NCBI GenBank assembly: GCA_027924585.1 | Contig: BSBM01000106.1 | Span: forward strand, 39,695,501-39,759,500 | Origin: Larix kaempferi | Lineage: Eukaryota > Streptophyta > Pinopsida > Pinales > Pinaceae | Direction: 5' to 3' | DNA length: 64,000 nucleotides | Part shown: positions 13,461-25,488 of the stretch, piece after piece | Layout: each line of letters begins with the position of its first letter | How positions within the stretch are numbered: the first letter of the stretch is position 1 | Position numbers and translations under genes: made by a program | Notes under the pieces: model-generated | The model's input: the letters and a program-made list of their open reading frames with translations, nothing else | What the model was told of the DNA's origin: nothing | The model's database searches: none

Positions 13461-15700
13461 CAGGTGCTGTGTATTTGAACATAAAGCATTCAAAAGCAAT
13501 TGTTTGTGCACGGTGTGAGTGCATTTTGAATGTTAGAAACAATATAAACCATGTTTTAGCATATGGAAGTACTGAAAACAATTACAATGCTTTTATTGAA
13601 ACAACAAAGGCACTAAAAAGCAAACATGATTTGAAAAGCAATTCTACAGAAACGAAGTGTGTTGCAAGGTTATTGAACTTGAAAACAGGAAACAACAGAG
13701 CATAAACCAGACGAATCAGAATCATCTGCAAAGACTGTAGCTAGCCACCGTACAAATGACTGATATATTGCAATTTGAAAAGTTGGAAAGCCATGTATCT
13801 AGTAATACTTGCAAGTTATGAATAAGATTACAAAAGCTTATAGGTGGATTGTTTTCAAATATTCAAAAAGGAAACATCAGTTTCCAAAGCATGAAAACTA
13901 TGTATGTATTTTAGCTTTCAATGACCATGGCCTTGCAATTACAAATGAAAAAGATAGTGACATTTGCAAAAAATGCTATGAAGCTATTGTGACGGATGTA
14001 GTAAATGACATCTAAAAAATGAAGAATATATATAAGTGTTTTGGGTTTGTTTGTGTTTCAACAAGAAGCAGTGCAAAAAAGATGAACATCATTCACATTT
14101 GTAAGAGGTCTGTACATATATTGATATCTATGCCTAGGAAAGGACATTGAGTTTAATAGAATATAATTTTATACAATATCAAAAAACATAACTCAAATTC
14201 TAAAACTTTTGCAAAATATATGAGTGCAGTAATCAAATGCCTGGAAAATATATAATATGAAAGAGCAGAATTGTAATCTTAAGACAAGTATGTAGACCTG
14301 AACAAGCATTCAAATAAAGTTATGTCTCTGTATATATATTTATATTTTTTTATCAAAATGACGACAACAGAAGTTGTCAATATATCAAACGCATAGACTG
14401 TTGTTCTATATATATAAGTACAAAACCATGGCAGGCAATCATGGTGCGTGTATAATTACATTGATTAGATCAAAAGAAACAAAATTTCAATAAAGTTTTT
14501 TCTTCAATAAAGTTTTTTTGCAAATGTACATAAATATTTTTGAAAACTGCATATGTTCTTTGCAAAGTATCGGTTGAAATGATCATGGTCATTGTAATGA
14601 CAAGCGTACTGAACTTTGTTTCCTGTACATTGAAAAAAGGAAAATATTAACATCAAAAGCAATTGATAATTGAAACTAAAACATGTTGTTATAAAAAATT
14701 AAAAGCCAAGAGTGATGTCAATGAGTAGAAAGACTGAGAACCAGCAGAGAAGGAAAGTAAGAACATAAGTATTATGCAGAAGACGGTGATCTTGGTTGGT
14801 GTAGAAGATAAAGATTTGTGACTGGTTTTTGCAAGAGACAGCTACATTGCAAAAGAGCATTAAATTATCATATTCTAGTATCATTTATGAATTTTTGCAA
14901 AGATCTATTGTTGCACCCTGGGTCTTTCTAAGCAAGAGTCACAACTTTAGTCTGAATTTAGACCATATTCACAGCCTTGTTAGATTCCAAACAGTTTTTT
15001 TTTATTGTATCAGTAAAAGGAACTGCTATAGTTTCTTTAAAGAGGCAAGGAGGTATACAGAATCTTTGATAATCGTTTTAGGTCAAGTCAATTATCACAG
15101 TCAGATTATTTTTGTATTTTTATGATATAGTCCAGGATGCTAAATGAGACATGAAGATTGGTAGAGGGACTGATTTCAATGCCTCTAATTTTGAAACTCA
15201 GGTTAAGTGGCTCAGAGGTATGGGCATGTTGCAGAAAGTTCTTTTTTGGTAAGTAGAAGGCAGCCTCCTTCTAGATGTCATATATTCAATAAATAGATGA
15301 GCTGCAAAAAAAAAGCAGATTGTATGTATTTTTAGTTAGACATGTATAGCCAATCCATACATATGGATATTGTAAATACAATGGTCTGTCTGGAAGCAGA
15401 AATGCCTATTCCTTTTGCTATTGTCTAAGCTTTAACTCCTTGCACCTTCTCTATATTGATACAAAATAATATTTTACATCTGTTCAAAGAAAAAGTTTTT
15501 TAAGTCCGGAAGGATAATCACGGAAGGAAATCGTGTGCTTTTCATCCTTTTTGGAAGCACAGATTCATTTTCTTTATTTAATTTTCTAAAACAGAAACCT
15601 GGTTGTGTATGCTTGGGCCAATGACAATGATTTTCGCCTAATTTTAGTTATCAAATCCATGTTTCTTCTAGGTAAGAGGATAAGAGAATCTGTTTAGTGA
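13461..15700. other. AT-rich DNA, possible Helentron-related flank
   Basis: Frames at 13469-13705 and 13809-14015 have no recognisable domain. Short phrases such as GAAGACTGTAGCTA (13733 and 17712) and AATCATGGTGC (14438 and 17895) also occur in the flank of the Helentron near 17.7-17.9 kb, hinting at shared repeat ancestry. Confidence 0.3.
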
Positions 15701-15749
15701 ATTTGCTATGGGCAATTTTTGCGGGACAACAGAACATGGAACATGAGAC

Positions 15750-16600
15750 AAGATGAGACATGAGGTCTCGTCTAGGATCTCATGGAGATGGAAAAATGCT
15801 AAGTTCTTCTTGCATTCTCCTCTCAGCCTCATGTTTCCAAGTGTCAAGGTAGTGTTAGGATGGGATTTATCGACAGGGTTTAGGGTTTCAAATGTAGCAG
15901 GGCCTGTTCGTTGGTTTCTTGTAGTTAGGGTTTTTTTTTATTTCGAAGACATGATAAATGATTTTGCTGCATCTGGGTTGAATTTTGTGTTTGCAAAGGA
16001 ATGGTTGTCTTTAGTTGTAGACGGTTTCTATTGGCATTGATGTTTAATCAAATAAGTTAATTAGGATTTTTGGTGGTTTTATCAGCGTTCTCGGTTCAGC
16101 CTCCTGTATCGTATTCGGTTCTGTTATTGTCTACTTGGTTTGGACGATATCTGCAGCTGTTGCTTTTCGCCGGTTTGAAGTCTCTTTACTGGTTCGCTGG
16201 ACCAGGTATGCCTTTACATTTCTTTGTGCAATTTTTAAGTGAAAAGAAAAGACATGGTTTAGGCTTTTAAATGTAACAGAGCCTGTTGATTGGTTTCTTC
16301 TAGTTAGGGTTTTTTTATTTCGAAGACATGATAAATGATTTTCTGCATCTGGGTTGAATTTTGCGTTTGCAAAGGAATGGTTGTTTTTAGTTTTAGGTGG
16401 ATGCTATCGGCATTGATGTTTAAGCAAATAAGTTAATTAAAAACAGGGTTTAGGGTTTCAAATGTAACAGAGCCTAAACAGGGTTGATTTATACTCATCC
16501 TCCAGGCAAGGAGTAGTGTATCAATGGGTTTTAGCAGTTGCAAGGTTTTTGTGGGTTGTCCTTCTGCTCCTGTAGTTGTCAGTGTGGAAAGAAGTTGGCT
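15750..16600 (+). repeat. Repeat unit U, plus-strand copies
   Basis: The block contains a TTTAGGGTTTCAAATGTA start, a GAAGACATGATAAATGATTTT segment and a TTATCAGCGTTCTCGGTTCAGC segment. The same order occurs on the minus strand at 40322-41390. The 66-codon frame at 16070-16270 is nearly identical to the minus-strand frame at 40701-40901. A partial second copy of the first part begins near 16255. There is no known protein domain; similarity between copies reflects repeat origin. Confidence 0.75.
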
Positions 16601-16619
16601 GTGGGAATAGTGTCATTTC

Positions 16620-17265
16620 CCAGTTCACCTCTTCTGCTGGTATGTATATACTCAGAGTTCATTTAGAACAATGCACCAGGGAAGCCATGGTGATAAGCTT
16701 GAAACTGTTAGTTATGTTCATTGGGGAAACAATAATAAAAATATAATGAAACAACTAAGAATCATTTTGGAGAAGCATCAACATAATTTTCAAAGGGACA
16801 TTTACGAGATTAGAGTATCCAGTTAGAGACATGGGGTTTTAATTAATTATAAAAAAACTTCAATACTATTTGCTACCTTGAAGACATAAACCTCAATATT
16901 TTTAATTAAAATCTTGCAGCTGCTAGACCCACAATGACAGAACGTGTGCATATGAAGTACAACGCAGCCAACATCGCATTAAACACCTCAAACAAAGCAC
17001 AGGAAAACCAGCTTCAAAACGAAAAACCATCTCAGTCACAGCATCCGAAGACAAACCACACCCTGCGTTGTGACACCATCATGCTACCGCCTCCTATGTG
17101 ACAGGATCCGAGGCATGTGTCACTGCAAACGGCCGCAATCAAAAGCTAACAAAATAATTCATTAACAATTTAAAAAAAAAAGAATTTGTCCAAATCTAAA
17201 GTTAAACTTTGTGTCCACCCTGTATTCATCAACAGGAACCTGGACTAATGCCCCCAACCGAAAAA
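16620..17265 (+). repeat. Repeat mosaic matching 36.2-37.2 kb (inverted) and 42.0-42.35 kb (direct)
   Basis: 16640-16860 matches the reverse complement of 36240-36440 and 36840-37040 (shared GAACAATGCACCAGGGAAGCC and CAAAGGGACATTTA). 16960-17265 then matches 42060-42345 in direct orientation (shared CCGCCTCCT, TCTAAAGTTAAAC, ATTCATCAACA-like and ACTAATGCCCCC). The right arm of the hairpin seen at 42.35 kb is missing here. Confidence 0.65.
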
Positions 17266-18084
17266 TTGTTACAAGGGCTAGAATAACTTGGTAAAAGCAA
17301 TAAACATGCAAAGTCTGAATGCAATTTTCATCTAGTGGTTTGCACAACCTTGTGAGAGGGTTTGGCGAGGTTCAATATATGAATTTGATGCTAAAGTCTG
17401 ATTACATTCATGAATATGTTAAATCTATGGGTAATTCCTGTTATCCCTGTTATTAGATCAAGAGAAATTAGTATAAATGCACAAAGACATTACATCGTAA
17501 TAAAAAGCTATTGCATTGACAGTCAGATGAGATGCATAGTTTGAATTCCAAAAATTCTGCATCTGAATCAAAAGATTTGAGAGAAGGGCAAGAGCTTTGG
17601 GTCACAAACACAGTAGCATTATTAGATAAGTTGTATTCTAGAACATGGTTAAATAAATTGTATACTAACAAAGTGAATACATGTTAACTTTAGCCTGTCA
17701 TCATTGAATGTGAAGACTGTAGCTATTGATCATTGATACTAAAAAAAAGTAATATTTGAAGCAATCGAAAGTTACACATAGCAAGGGTGATTAAACTATC
17801 AACAAAAATTAAGAAAGCTTATTGTTTTATTGTTTCAAGCATTCAAAAAACTATGGTTGTGTGCTAGTGATGAAATCTAGTATTTAGTTTATTAATCATG
17901 GTGCATGTTTGAAGATCAAATTGCAATGTTTTTATAAAAAAAATTGTAGTTCTTTGTTTAAGTCATTTGAAAGTGAACATGTTTTTGTTTCAAACAAGAT
18001 CTGTATAGAGACAAGGTATGAAATACAAAGTTGAAAAAGTTGTGTTTATTTTCATATTAACAGTTGCTTGTGCATACCTTGTGT
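17266..18084. other. AT-rich flank at the 3' side of the Helentron
   Basis: No supported gene. The 3' terminus of the Helentron probably lies here or slightly further left. I could not identify its hairpin with confidence. Confidence 0.3.
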
Positions 18085-18297
18085 CTAGAGTTTTTTGCAA
18101 TTGATTATTCTGTTGTTCATTGCAAGAGTGAAAAGTCCTTGTTGGTTGAATTTGCGCAGATGACGAATTGTTGTTGTAACAGCCTGGGAATATTGTTCAT
18201 ATGAGATAGCTGCAACAAGTGGACAATATTCTTTTAGCTGTGCACCTTGAAGACTGCATTCGAGGATTCCCTGGTCTGTTTCCAGTTTACATTGCAA
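18085..18297 (-). other. Small ORF downstream of the RPA-like exons
   Basis: A 70-codon frame in the same orientation as the RPA-like gene, with cysteines in a spaced pattern (QCK, LECSL, EYCPL). It could be a 3' exon continuing the RPA-like gene, because the exon at 18859-19151 ends at a plausible GTAAGAAT donor. I cannot show homology, and the link is positional. Confidence 0.25.
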
Positions 18298-18896
18298 GAT
18301 ACGCTCATAGGCTGGAGCTTTGGATCATCGGAAGCTTGCATTCTGCACATGTACATTGGAATGGTGGTGCAAAAGCATTTTTAATTTTGAGCGATCCATA
18401 TATCTATTGCAATTTTCAAGATAGAAATATACGGAGTATGAGATAAGTACAAGTATATAGAAATGATGCAGGAGAAAATACAAGTTGTAAAGAACAAATG
18501 GAGAAAAAAATTAGACCTGTTGCTAAAAGTATTCGAAATAAAAGGTGGGAAAAAAAGAGACAATATCTTGTCTTTTTAAATATTGTAATAGTACAAATGC
18601 AAATAGGATTTTGCAAAAGACATGGACCCATGCAATTGTTTTGGGACAGTGTTCAAATAGGCATTTCTCTAGCTAGAACATATTTGATTTCATCGACATG
18701 GATTGGATAGATAATCTTGTTAGTAAAACAGTTGATATGGATTGTTTCTTGTTTATGATAAAATATAATGAACAGGTAACTTTTAAAATAGTGGATGATA
18801 ACTGAAAAGATAGAACATATGTGAAAAGACAAATAAAGTATGTTGTTTTTTCTTTTTTCTATTTTGTGTTATGAATTAGAAGAATTCTTACAGTGA

Positions 18897-19151
18897 TTTC
18901 AGAGTTTAACAAAGAACAATGGAATGTGTCTCTAACATGTGTCTTAGCTTCAACAATCACAAGCAAATCTTGAATTGCAAACTCATCATTGAGTGGATCA
19001 ATAAATGTGGCTTGGGAGGCCTTTATCAGGTGACTGCCTTTTGGACCTGGACGAACAATGTTTTTGAATAAATAGAGTGGTGGCTCGTCTTGTGCAAGTT
19101 GTTGTTGCACTTGTAGAAAGAAATTTTTATAATTGTCATTGACTTGGAACT
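18897..19151 (-). CDS. RPA-like protein, downstream exon
   Basis: The frame opens after a pyrimidine-rich TTTTTCATTTTCACAG acceptor at ~19152 and starts FQVNDNYKNFF. It continues through LFKNIVRPGPKG and an acidic FIDPLNDEFAIQDLLVIVEAKTH segment and ends near a GTAAGAAT donor. It joins naturally to the upstream exon, whose last recognisable part is DFHIRDGETPNDCATV, rebuilding the central OB-fold region seen in RPA70-like single-stranded-DNA-binding proteins of plant Helitrons. The reading frame is intact. Role, by family: binding single-stranded DNA during rolling-circle transposition. The exact splice sites are inferred. Confidence 0.6.
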
Positions 19152-19329
19152 GTGAAAATGAAAAAGAAAAAGTCAGAATAAAATGTATAAATAATTTGCA
19201 ATCGAAAAAAACATATAAACTGAGATGGAGATGCAGTTGTATCAGCAATCAACAATGAAATCAGAAAAAAAATAAAATTTATTTGGGCTTTGGAAAGAAC
19301 AAAAGCAAGTTGACAGTACAGTTGCACAG

Positions 19330-19853
19330 TCATTTGGAGTTTCACCATCCCTGATGTGGAAATCCAATTGCTTGTTTTTGTATTCACATGCAACTACTAT
19401 GGCAGCAACTGAACCAACAACATATGCTTCATCAGATGAAACCAGCTCAGTAATTGTAGTGTCTGGAGGAAGACAACGTGTCTTGCACACTTGATATATT
19501 GTTTCAATGTGGCTGGAAGGCAATACTGCTATGGAATTTATAGCATCTCCACGATCATATTGGCCTCTTTTCTTTAATTCAAATCCAATAATTCGAACAC
19601 TTTTTCCAGGCAACAAGAAGTTGCCAAATCTATTGATCAGGCTATCATTCATTGTAATAGTAATTGTCATGAAACCATGTTTGTCTACAAGGTCTGCATG
19701 CAGAATCTTTGTCTTCACAAGTGAATTTTGCATTCAATTTTGCGCAGGGCCATAGACAGTTAAAATATCTCCCTCAAAAACATTCGCATGAGACATAGTA
19801 CATAATTCTACAATAGATGATGCCTGAACAAATGCTTGCTTTAATCTGTGAAC
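19330..19853 (-). pseudogene. RPA-like single-stranded DNA-binding protein, upstream exon with one stop
   Basis: The exon follows a TGTTCACAG acceptor and reads LKQAFVQASSIVELCTM, then VFEGDILTVYGPAQN, a TGA at about 19734-19736, then LVKTKILHADLVDKHGFMTITITM and FLLPGKSVRIIGFELKKRGQYDRGD. The alternating beta-strand pattern and the ADLVDKHG...ITI signature fit an RPA70-type OB fold, as in the RPA genes carried by plant Helitrons. The open part after the stop is 19242-19733. It sits about 1.3 kb downstream of the helicase-nuclease gene on the same strand. The single TGA makes this copy likely non-functional unless translation starts after it. Confidence 0.65.
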
Positions 19854-19998
19854 ATAAGAAGATGAACATAGAAAGGAGCAATTAGATTTTACAATTGTCT
19901 GTTGTTGATAGCTATGTACATAAAATTACATTACTTTTAGGCAATGACATGAAAAAGAACATAGATTATGTACAAGTAAATTGGTAAAATGAATTAAG

Positions 19999-20310
19999 TT
20001 AGATTTCAGTACAAGAGAAAAAAATTAAGAAGCAGAAATCTAAGACAAAAAAAATGACTAGGTTCGATGCAAAGTAACATTGCCTCTTTGGACTGGTTGT
20101 TTTTGTATTGGAGATGGGCAATGACGCTGTTGCAATTGATCCTGTCTCTGCAACGTCTTGTGAAGAAGAAATATTTGCCTCAGCAGATGGGATGTTCAAT
20201 GTAGATGTCATTGGAACAATGGTGTGCTTCTGGCAAGTTTCTTTCTCTTGTCTATATCTTCTGAATGTGTTTTTTTTTTTACCAATTCTGAAAAATGATC
20301 TAGGTCTCAA
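19999..20310 (-). other. Short basic ORF between helicase and RPA-like gene
   Basis: A 103-codon frame with a strongly basic N-terminal stretch (GKKKNTFRRYRQEK) followed by a Ser/Thr/Ala-rich linker. It could be a 5' exon of the RPA-like gene, since the next exon begins with an acceptor at ~19853, but no donor is obvious. Function not recognised. Confidence 0.3.
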
Positions 20311-21022
20311 ACCATTAGTACTGACATGGAAAACATAGATTTTTATAGATATAGACTAAAGCAAATTGAATTGTCAAGAATTTTGGAAGGGGATATTGCA
20401 TTGGGTTTTGGCATATAAGAAAGAAGAAACAAATGTGTTGATGTCAATAACTATAATTTGAATATCTATCAATAAAAGTACATAAGATTGGAGTTTGTTT
20501 GAGTAATGTTTCTGATTAAACAATAGTCAATGAATAAAATAAGAAAATTGTAAAAAGTTTAGGTAAGTGCATTTGAAACATGATGCTACAAAAGAAAAAA
20601 ACATTGATTGTGGTCTATAAAAGTAGACAAAAAGCTATTGTTTGATGTTTATAGCTAAAGCAACAGTGTTTTTTTTCTCTTGTTTTGTTTTGTTTATTTT
20701 TTTTTTCCAAATTATCATGCATAGATAATAGTCAATGCATATTAGTCAATGATCGTTACAAAATAATGGGTAGCATGTCAGAGTACGCATGAGGAAAAAG
20801 AAAATTGGAGGTTGAAAAAGCAAGGCAATTGGCCAATACTTTGTTCATTGCAAAAGAAAAGAAAGAAGTTAATTGCTAAATGTTGGTTTGCTTTTTTATA
20901 TAAATTTTTGCTTCTAGTTTTAAAAATTGAGAATCAATGTCTTTGAAATTTCACAAACTCAAATAAAAGAAGGCAAGGACGATATCATGTATATATTCTT
21001 TGAAATATGCAATGCAGGTAGA
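20311..21022. other. AT-rich spacer inside the Helentron
   Basis: Non-coding spacer between the end of the endonuclease domain (21023) and the basic ORF. T-rich and A-rich runs; nothing else seen. Confidence 0.5.
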
Positions 21023-21877
21023 TTATATTGAATCAAAAGGAATTGATAAAAAACAGCTAAAATGGTCAGACCAATATGCATCTGAGATAGTAAATGAAAT
21101 TGTATCAAGATCTAAATTTGTCCAAAAATGATCAATCATAGAATCATAGCTAGTTGTGATATGATTTGTTTTCAACTTCAGTTTTTTTGCCTGCATATAT
21201 GACTGGATTAATTTTTTAGTCATTGTTTCCTTCAACATGTCAATGTTGAAGTCACCGGCAAGGACAATAGGCATTTCCATATTATTGTTTTCTGACAAAA
21301 TGCAATTGAGTGCACAATTGACTTTGTCAAATACAGTATTTGGTTTGATATATATATTTATAATCTTCATGGTGTTGTTACGAAGTTTAAGATCAACGAC
21401 AATTGCTTCAACAAATTTTCCATTGTACGTTGCGGTCTGCAAGATCGAAATCCCTTTTTTGACAGCTATTACGAGACCATGCACTGAATAAGTTGCACTG
21501 CACATGTATTGGTTTGCAAATATTGTGTGCATGGAAGGCGAATGCAAATGAGTTTCTTGCAGGCATAGAATGTGTGATTCTAATAGTTCAGTGTCATGTG
21601 CAATGTCCTCAATATGCAGGACCATACTATGTGTATTAAGCGAACATATAATAAGATGTTGATTACAAGGAATTGACTTTAGACCATATTGAAATTGCAA
21701 TGATGCATCTTTTATTAATCTAGTTGATTCGACAAGTACTTTTGATGAAACACTAAAGTTTTTTTGTTCTAATTTGTTTACAAGATAGAGACATTCAATG
21801 TTTTTTACACGAGAAAGTGCAGTGTAAACAAGGCCATGCCTTGTAAACCCCTTTTGGATCAAATGCAACTTTTTCAA
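21023..21877 (-). pseudogene. Helicase motif VI and EEP (AP-endonuclease-like) domain of Helentron
   Basis: The segment reads first through the last PIF1 helicase motif (GFTRHGLVYTALSRVKN). From residue ~75 comes an endonuclease/exonuclease/phosphatase fold: ICSLN (Asn81), LQETH (Glu108), LAGDFNID (Asp209, Asn211), SMIDHFW (Asp249) and WSDHF (Asp271-His272). These are the metal-binding and catalytic positions of the EEP superfamily, as in AP endonucleases and non-LTR retrotransposon nucleases. Fusion of EEP to the C-terminus of the helicase is diagnostic of Helentrons. It overlaps the helicase frame (21795-23168) at a C4 run where a one-base slip separates them. Open to its own stop, with all catalytic residues intact. 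Confidence 0.85.
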
Positions 21878-23168
21878 GTGTCAAACCTTGTGCTCTATGG
21901 ATTGTTCTAGCACATGCCAATTGAACTGGAAATTGTATCCTAATAAAATTTCTTTTATTGCCAACCAAGATTTGTGTTGATATTCTTTTGATAGGTGTCC
22001 AAGTATGGTTTATTGAATTGTTGTATAGACAATGCATATTAGCACGTGTAATTGCACCTATCTTTGGACTAGGAAACTCAAGCCAGATAACGTCTAAGGA
22101 GGTTTTTTCGTAGTGCCGGAAAATAGCTTCCGTTCCATTTACAAGTCCATCTTCAATGAGATAGTTTCCACCAATCAATTCAACAAGCATGTTTTTTTTC
22201 AATACAATTGATTGGGGAAGTTGATTTGTTTTTTGCCATTCATAATTGACGTCAGCTTCATCAATTTTGTTGTCGTATGCTATGAATGTGAATGCTTCTG
22301 TTTCTACATGTGACAACATTTTTGAATTATGGAAATCGACATCTTTGTTTCGATAATACAAGTATGGAAATGTTGGATCAATAGGTGCTGGTCTATGGCA
22401 ATGTGCATTTAAATATTGAATGTCACTAGCCGATTGTAGGCCTTTTCTGATTCTATTTAAAATTGATATGAAAATGTCATTTTCTTGTCTAACAACTTTT
22501 GTAAGTTCATAATATTTTATGTTGTCAAGCCAAAAACTATATGGGAACTTTTCTCGTCGAAAAGTTGGAAATTCAAAAATCCAAGAATCATGTACAGGTT
22601 CAGCTTGAAATAAATCACCACAGAAAATGACATCAACATTTCCAAATGGATTTGTTGGAGAATGCTTGATTTCGCGCATACGTTTGTCTATGTTATAAAG
22701 CATATGTGAACCTATTAAAGACACTTCATCCAACAACAACACTTGAAGTTGATCAAAGTCTTTTGCAAGAATATCTAATGTATTTGAACTTAATGGGAGC
22801 AAGTTGCCAGAATTCAGGGGAAGTTTAAAAGCAGAATGGATAGTGATGTCGTCAACATTGTATGCTGCTTTTCTAGTAAGTTCTACAATGAGCCCTTTCC
22901 TTTTCAATGGTTCACTTCCAAGTGCTTTATCATACAACAAAACAAGAGCATTGAAAAGGGCTTTTGCAGTGTGTGTTTTCCCTATACTAGCACTTCCTGT
23001 TAGGAATAAGTGTATTGGCTTGGAAGGATTGGTTTTTTTTCTAGTAACAATCTCTTTTAATATAGATTGTTGTTCATTGTTTAGGTTTCTTCTTGTTGCA
23101 ATATATTGTTCAATGTTAGGGACAAAAGGTTTTTCTTTGAAATTGCAAAGGTTTAGGTCTTGTTGCAA
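21795..23168 (-). pseudogene. PIF1-family helicase domain of Helentron
   Basis: 457 residues with superfamily 1B motifs in order. Walker A is FLTGSASIGKTHTA (Lys64-Thr65; the usual second Gly-Thr is Ser-Ile here). Motif Ia is LTRKAAYNVDDITIHSAF. Walker B is VLLLDEVSLIG (Asp147-Glu148). Motif III is VIFCGDLFQAEPV (Gln188). Then come LTKVVRQENDIFISILNRIRKG and motif V, CARTIHRAQGLTLEKVAF. It unwinds DNA 5'-3' in PIF1 relatives and supplies strand displacement in rolling-circle transposition. The frame leaves the Rep part at a T9 run and passes to motif VI after a C4 slip. An alternative identity as a host PIF1 gene is excluded by the linked Rep and EEP. Confidence 0.9.
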
Positions 23169-23692
23169 AGTAGTTTTTTTTTATGAACAAGATCATTATG
23201 GATATCAATTTTTTGAAAAGCCATGGTATCATTCATGGGTTCCGACGTTGCTTTAGAGGAATTAGCAAGTTCCAATTGTGTTTCAACAATATCCTTTGCA
23301 ATGTCAAGGTCACCCCATTTGCTTGTTTCCTTAGGGAAGAATTTTTGCTCGATAATTGATATCTGTGACTTGTATTGCTCATATGCTTGTGTCCAAGTTT
23401 GGAGCGAATGAGTTAGAAAATTGTCCAAGTGTCTAAAATGGACAAAAAGCAATAGCTTCTCCCGGGCAAAGTTTTCTGGATCTTTTTCTTGTCTATATCG
23501 AATATATCGAATAATGCATGGTCTATTTCTTTTGATTGTTTTTTCGTCTATGAAGCAATAAAAGGAAGCATATTTAGCAAGACTAAGAGTTTCAAGTTCA
23601 TTAGGACGTTCAATGTATCTATCTATTATTGAAGGACAAAGTATGTCTTCAGATTCATCTGATTCTTTTTTCAATAGAGATGGTTTTTTCAA
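23153..23692 (-). pseudogene. Rep-helicase linker region of Helentron
   Basis: A continuation of the Rep after a one-base frameshift: HAPDDKRVVALKKPSLL can be read just upstream in this frame. It includes ESEDILCPSIIDRYIERPNELETLSLAKYASFYC, a block typical of Helitron proteins between Rep and helicase, and a long charged helical stretch. It ends beside the T9 run that shifts frame into the helicase. Confidence 0.75.
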
Positions 23693-24123
23693 CGCAACAA
23701 CTCGTTTATCGTCAGGAGCATGTTGATGAAAATTGTTTTTCTTGATGATGAGTGCAAAGGCAAAGAGAGAATGATATGGACCGCTTGTCTAATTGACATT
23801 TGTTGCATGTTTAAGAGTGTGTTTCCTAATTTGCGTATTGTTTCGAGTTGTCCGGATTTATTTGCAATTGACTCTTCCTTGATCTTTTTTAATGCCTTTG
23901 TCATAGGTCTATCTAGTTTTGTAATATATGAAGTTACATATGTTGCCGTAGCATAAGCATCTAAAATGAATTGAGCATCAGTATTTGCTTGCCACAATTT
24001 TGGAATGTTCTTTGCAAATGGATTTATCCAAATATCGGCTGGATGTCTTTTTAGCAGTAGAGTGGGTTGGCTAATCAAGGACCGTAATAGCAGAATGTAG
24101 TTGTCTTTGTCCAAATTCAACAT
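23689..24123 (-). pseudogene. Rep catalytic tyrosine region (Y2) of Helentron
   Basis: In the same frame as the upstream HUH segment, separated by one TAA. It contains DIWINPFAKNIPKLWQAN and then DAYATATYVTSYITK. The two tyrosines spaced YxxxY (Tyr62 and Tyr66) followed by Lys are the Helitron Y2 active site, which makes the covalent 5'-phosphotyrosine link during nicking and joining. Both are present. Confidence 0.85.
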
Positions 24124-24132
24124 TTCAAGAAA

Positions 24133-25464
24133 TTATTCAAAGCATATGGTTTTTTCATATTGCTTAGATTCAAGAGCAGAAGTAAGGAGTTTTGTTTTTT
24201 CATCGAGATTGTTTAGTTCATTGTCAATGGGCTCTAAAATTGTTGTGGCATCGATCGGAAACATAGGAAATCGGAATCTACATCTAGACCGTTGATGTTT
24301 TCTACATGCACGTGTGTGTCGATGGGTTTGAATCTTTTTTAATTCTTCAGTAAGCAAAGAAGAATCTGTTGAAATATATTTGTCAACAAAAGTTGTTATT
24401 TCATGCTCAGTATTTTTACCATATACTGGTGCATTCTCAATCCAAAGAAGACCATGATCATGTTCATTTCCTCTTTGTTGAAATTCAGTTGTGAAAAAGT
24501 AATCATTCACGGTTCCAAAGAGAGAGTTGTTTTTCAATATCAATGACTTCAGCGAGTTCATTTTGTGTCTATAATAGCGACTGCAAATGACAGGATGGTT
24601 TCTAATCAAAGCATCGATATCATTTTGCGAGGGAAATAATGTGGAATTGGAATCGTTTTTTGTTTGAATATGTTGTAAAGCATTGCACAATGGTTTCCAT
24701 ATATGTTCTGCAGAAGTGAAGCTAACAAAGAAAGTTGGTGGGCCTAGTTGCCTAACCATTGAAAAAATATCTTTTCTCATGTTTTCAAAATAGTCTGGAG
24801 ATGTTCGAATAGTTCTCAAAGTACGAAATGCAATTGGAGACTTTACAATGTTTTCAAGATTGCTTTGTGACTTGACATCTTTTGCTTTTAGTTTTTTCCC
24901 TTTCAATTCACCTATGTGAATGGATATCCATGTAGCATTAGAAATTTGTTGTATCAGTACTTTGACTGTCTTAAAGAACAAGTTTGTAGAATGAGCTTCA
25001 AAAGCCATACTTTCATGTTCTAGCTCCCATTGGAATATTTGCTGATGTCGATACCGCTTGTAGATGTCATCTGGTCGACTACATCCATAGAAAAGTGTTG
25101 GGAAATTAAGCTCTTCAGAGAATTTGTCTTGGAAAATGCCTAGAGGCTTCTGGTTTTCAGCAGGTGCAATTTCTAGAAGCTTGCTACTCAAATCATCAAT
25201 AACATGTGTCTCGGAATAACCATGGACCAATGTTTCTGTTATTGGATCAAACTCTGCATCGGAAATGTTCTTATTGCTTTTATCCGAACTTGTGGAGCTG
25301 TTTTCATTGTCAGTGCAATTGTCAAATGGAAAGTCAATAGCCTCTTTCGTTGCTAGTTCTGTGAGCTTTGCCTCCCAATCAGAAATGATACAATTTTTTT
25401 CTAATTTATAAAGATCTCTAGTACAAAGACTTTTCAATGCAACCATGACAATATTAGGACGCAC
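24133..25464 (-). pseudogene. Rep HUH nuclease domain of Helentron
   Basis: 443 codons in frame with the segments on both sides. The start has the conserved block GNVRPNIVMVALKSL just across the upstream TAA. Motif 1 is PTFFVSFTSAEHIW (about 243-256). The metal-binding HUH motif is EFQQRGNEHDHGLLWI, His335 and His337 (about 24455-24462). A CRKHQRSRCRFRFP zinc-binding-like stretch follows. An acidic Ser-rich region lies at ~45-75. By family it is a site-specific single-strand nickase and ligase. It ends at the TAA at 24133-24135. Confidence 0.88.
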
Positions 25465-25488
25465 ATTTCCAGAGATGTAAGTATTTTT

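Noticed and set aside
21795-23168. Host nuclear PIF1 helicase gene
   Set aside because: It is fused in order with Rep HUH-Y2 upstream and an EEP nuclease downstream, which fits a Helentron and not a cellular PIF1.
22804-23256. 150-codon plus-strand frame
   Set aside because: It lies antisense to the PIF1 helicase, whose motifs are unmistakable; the plus frame has no domain.
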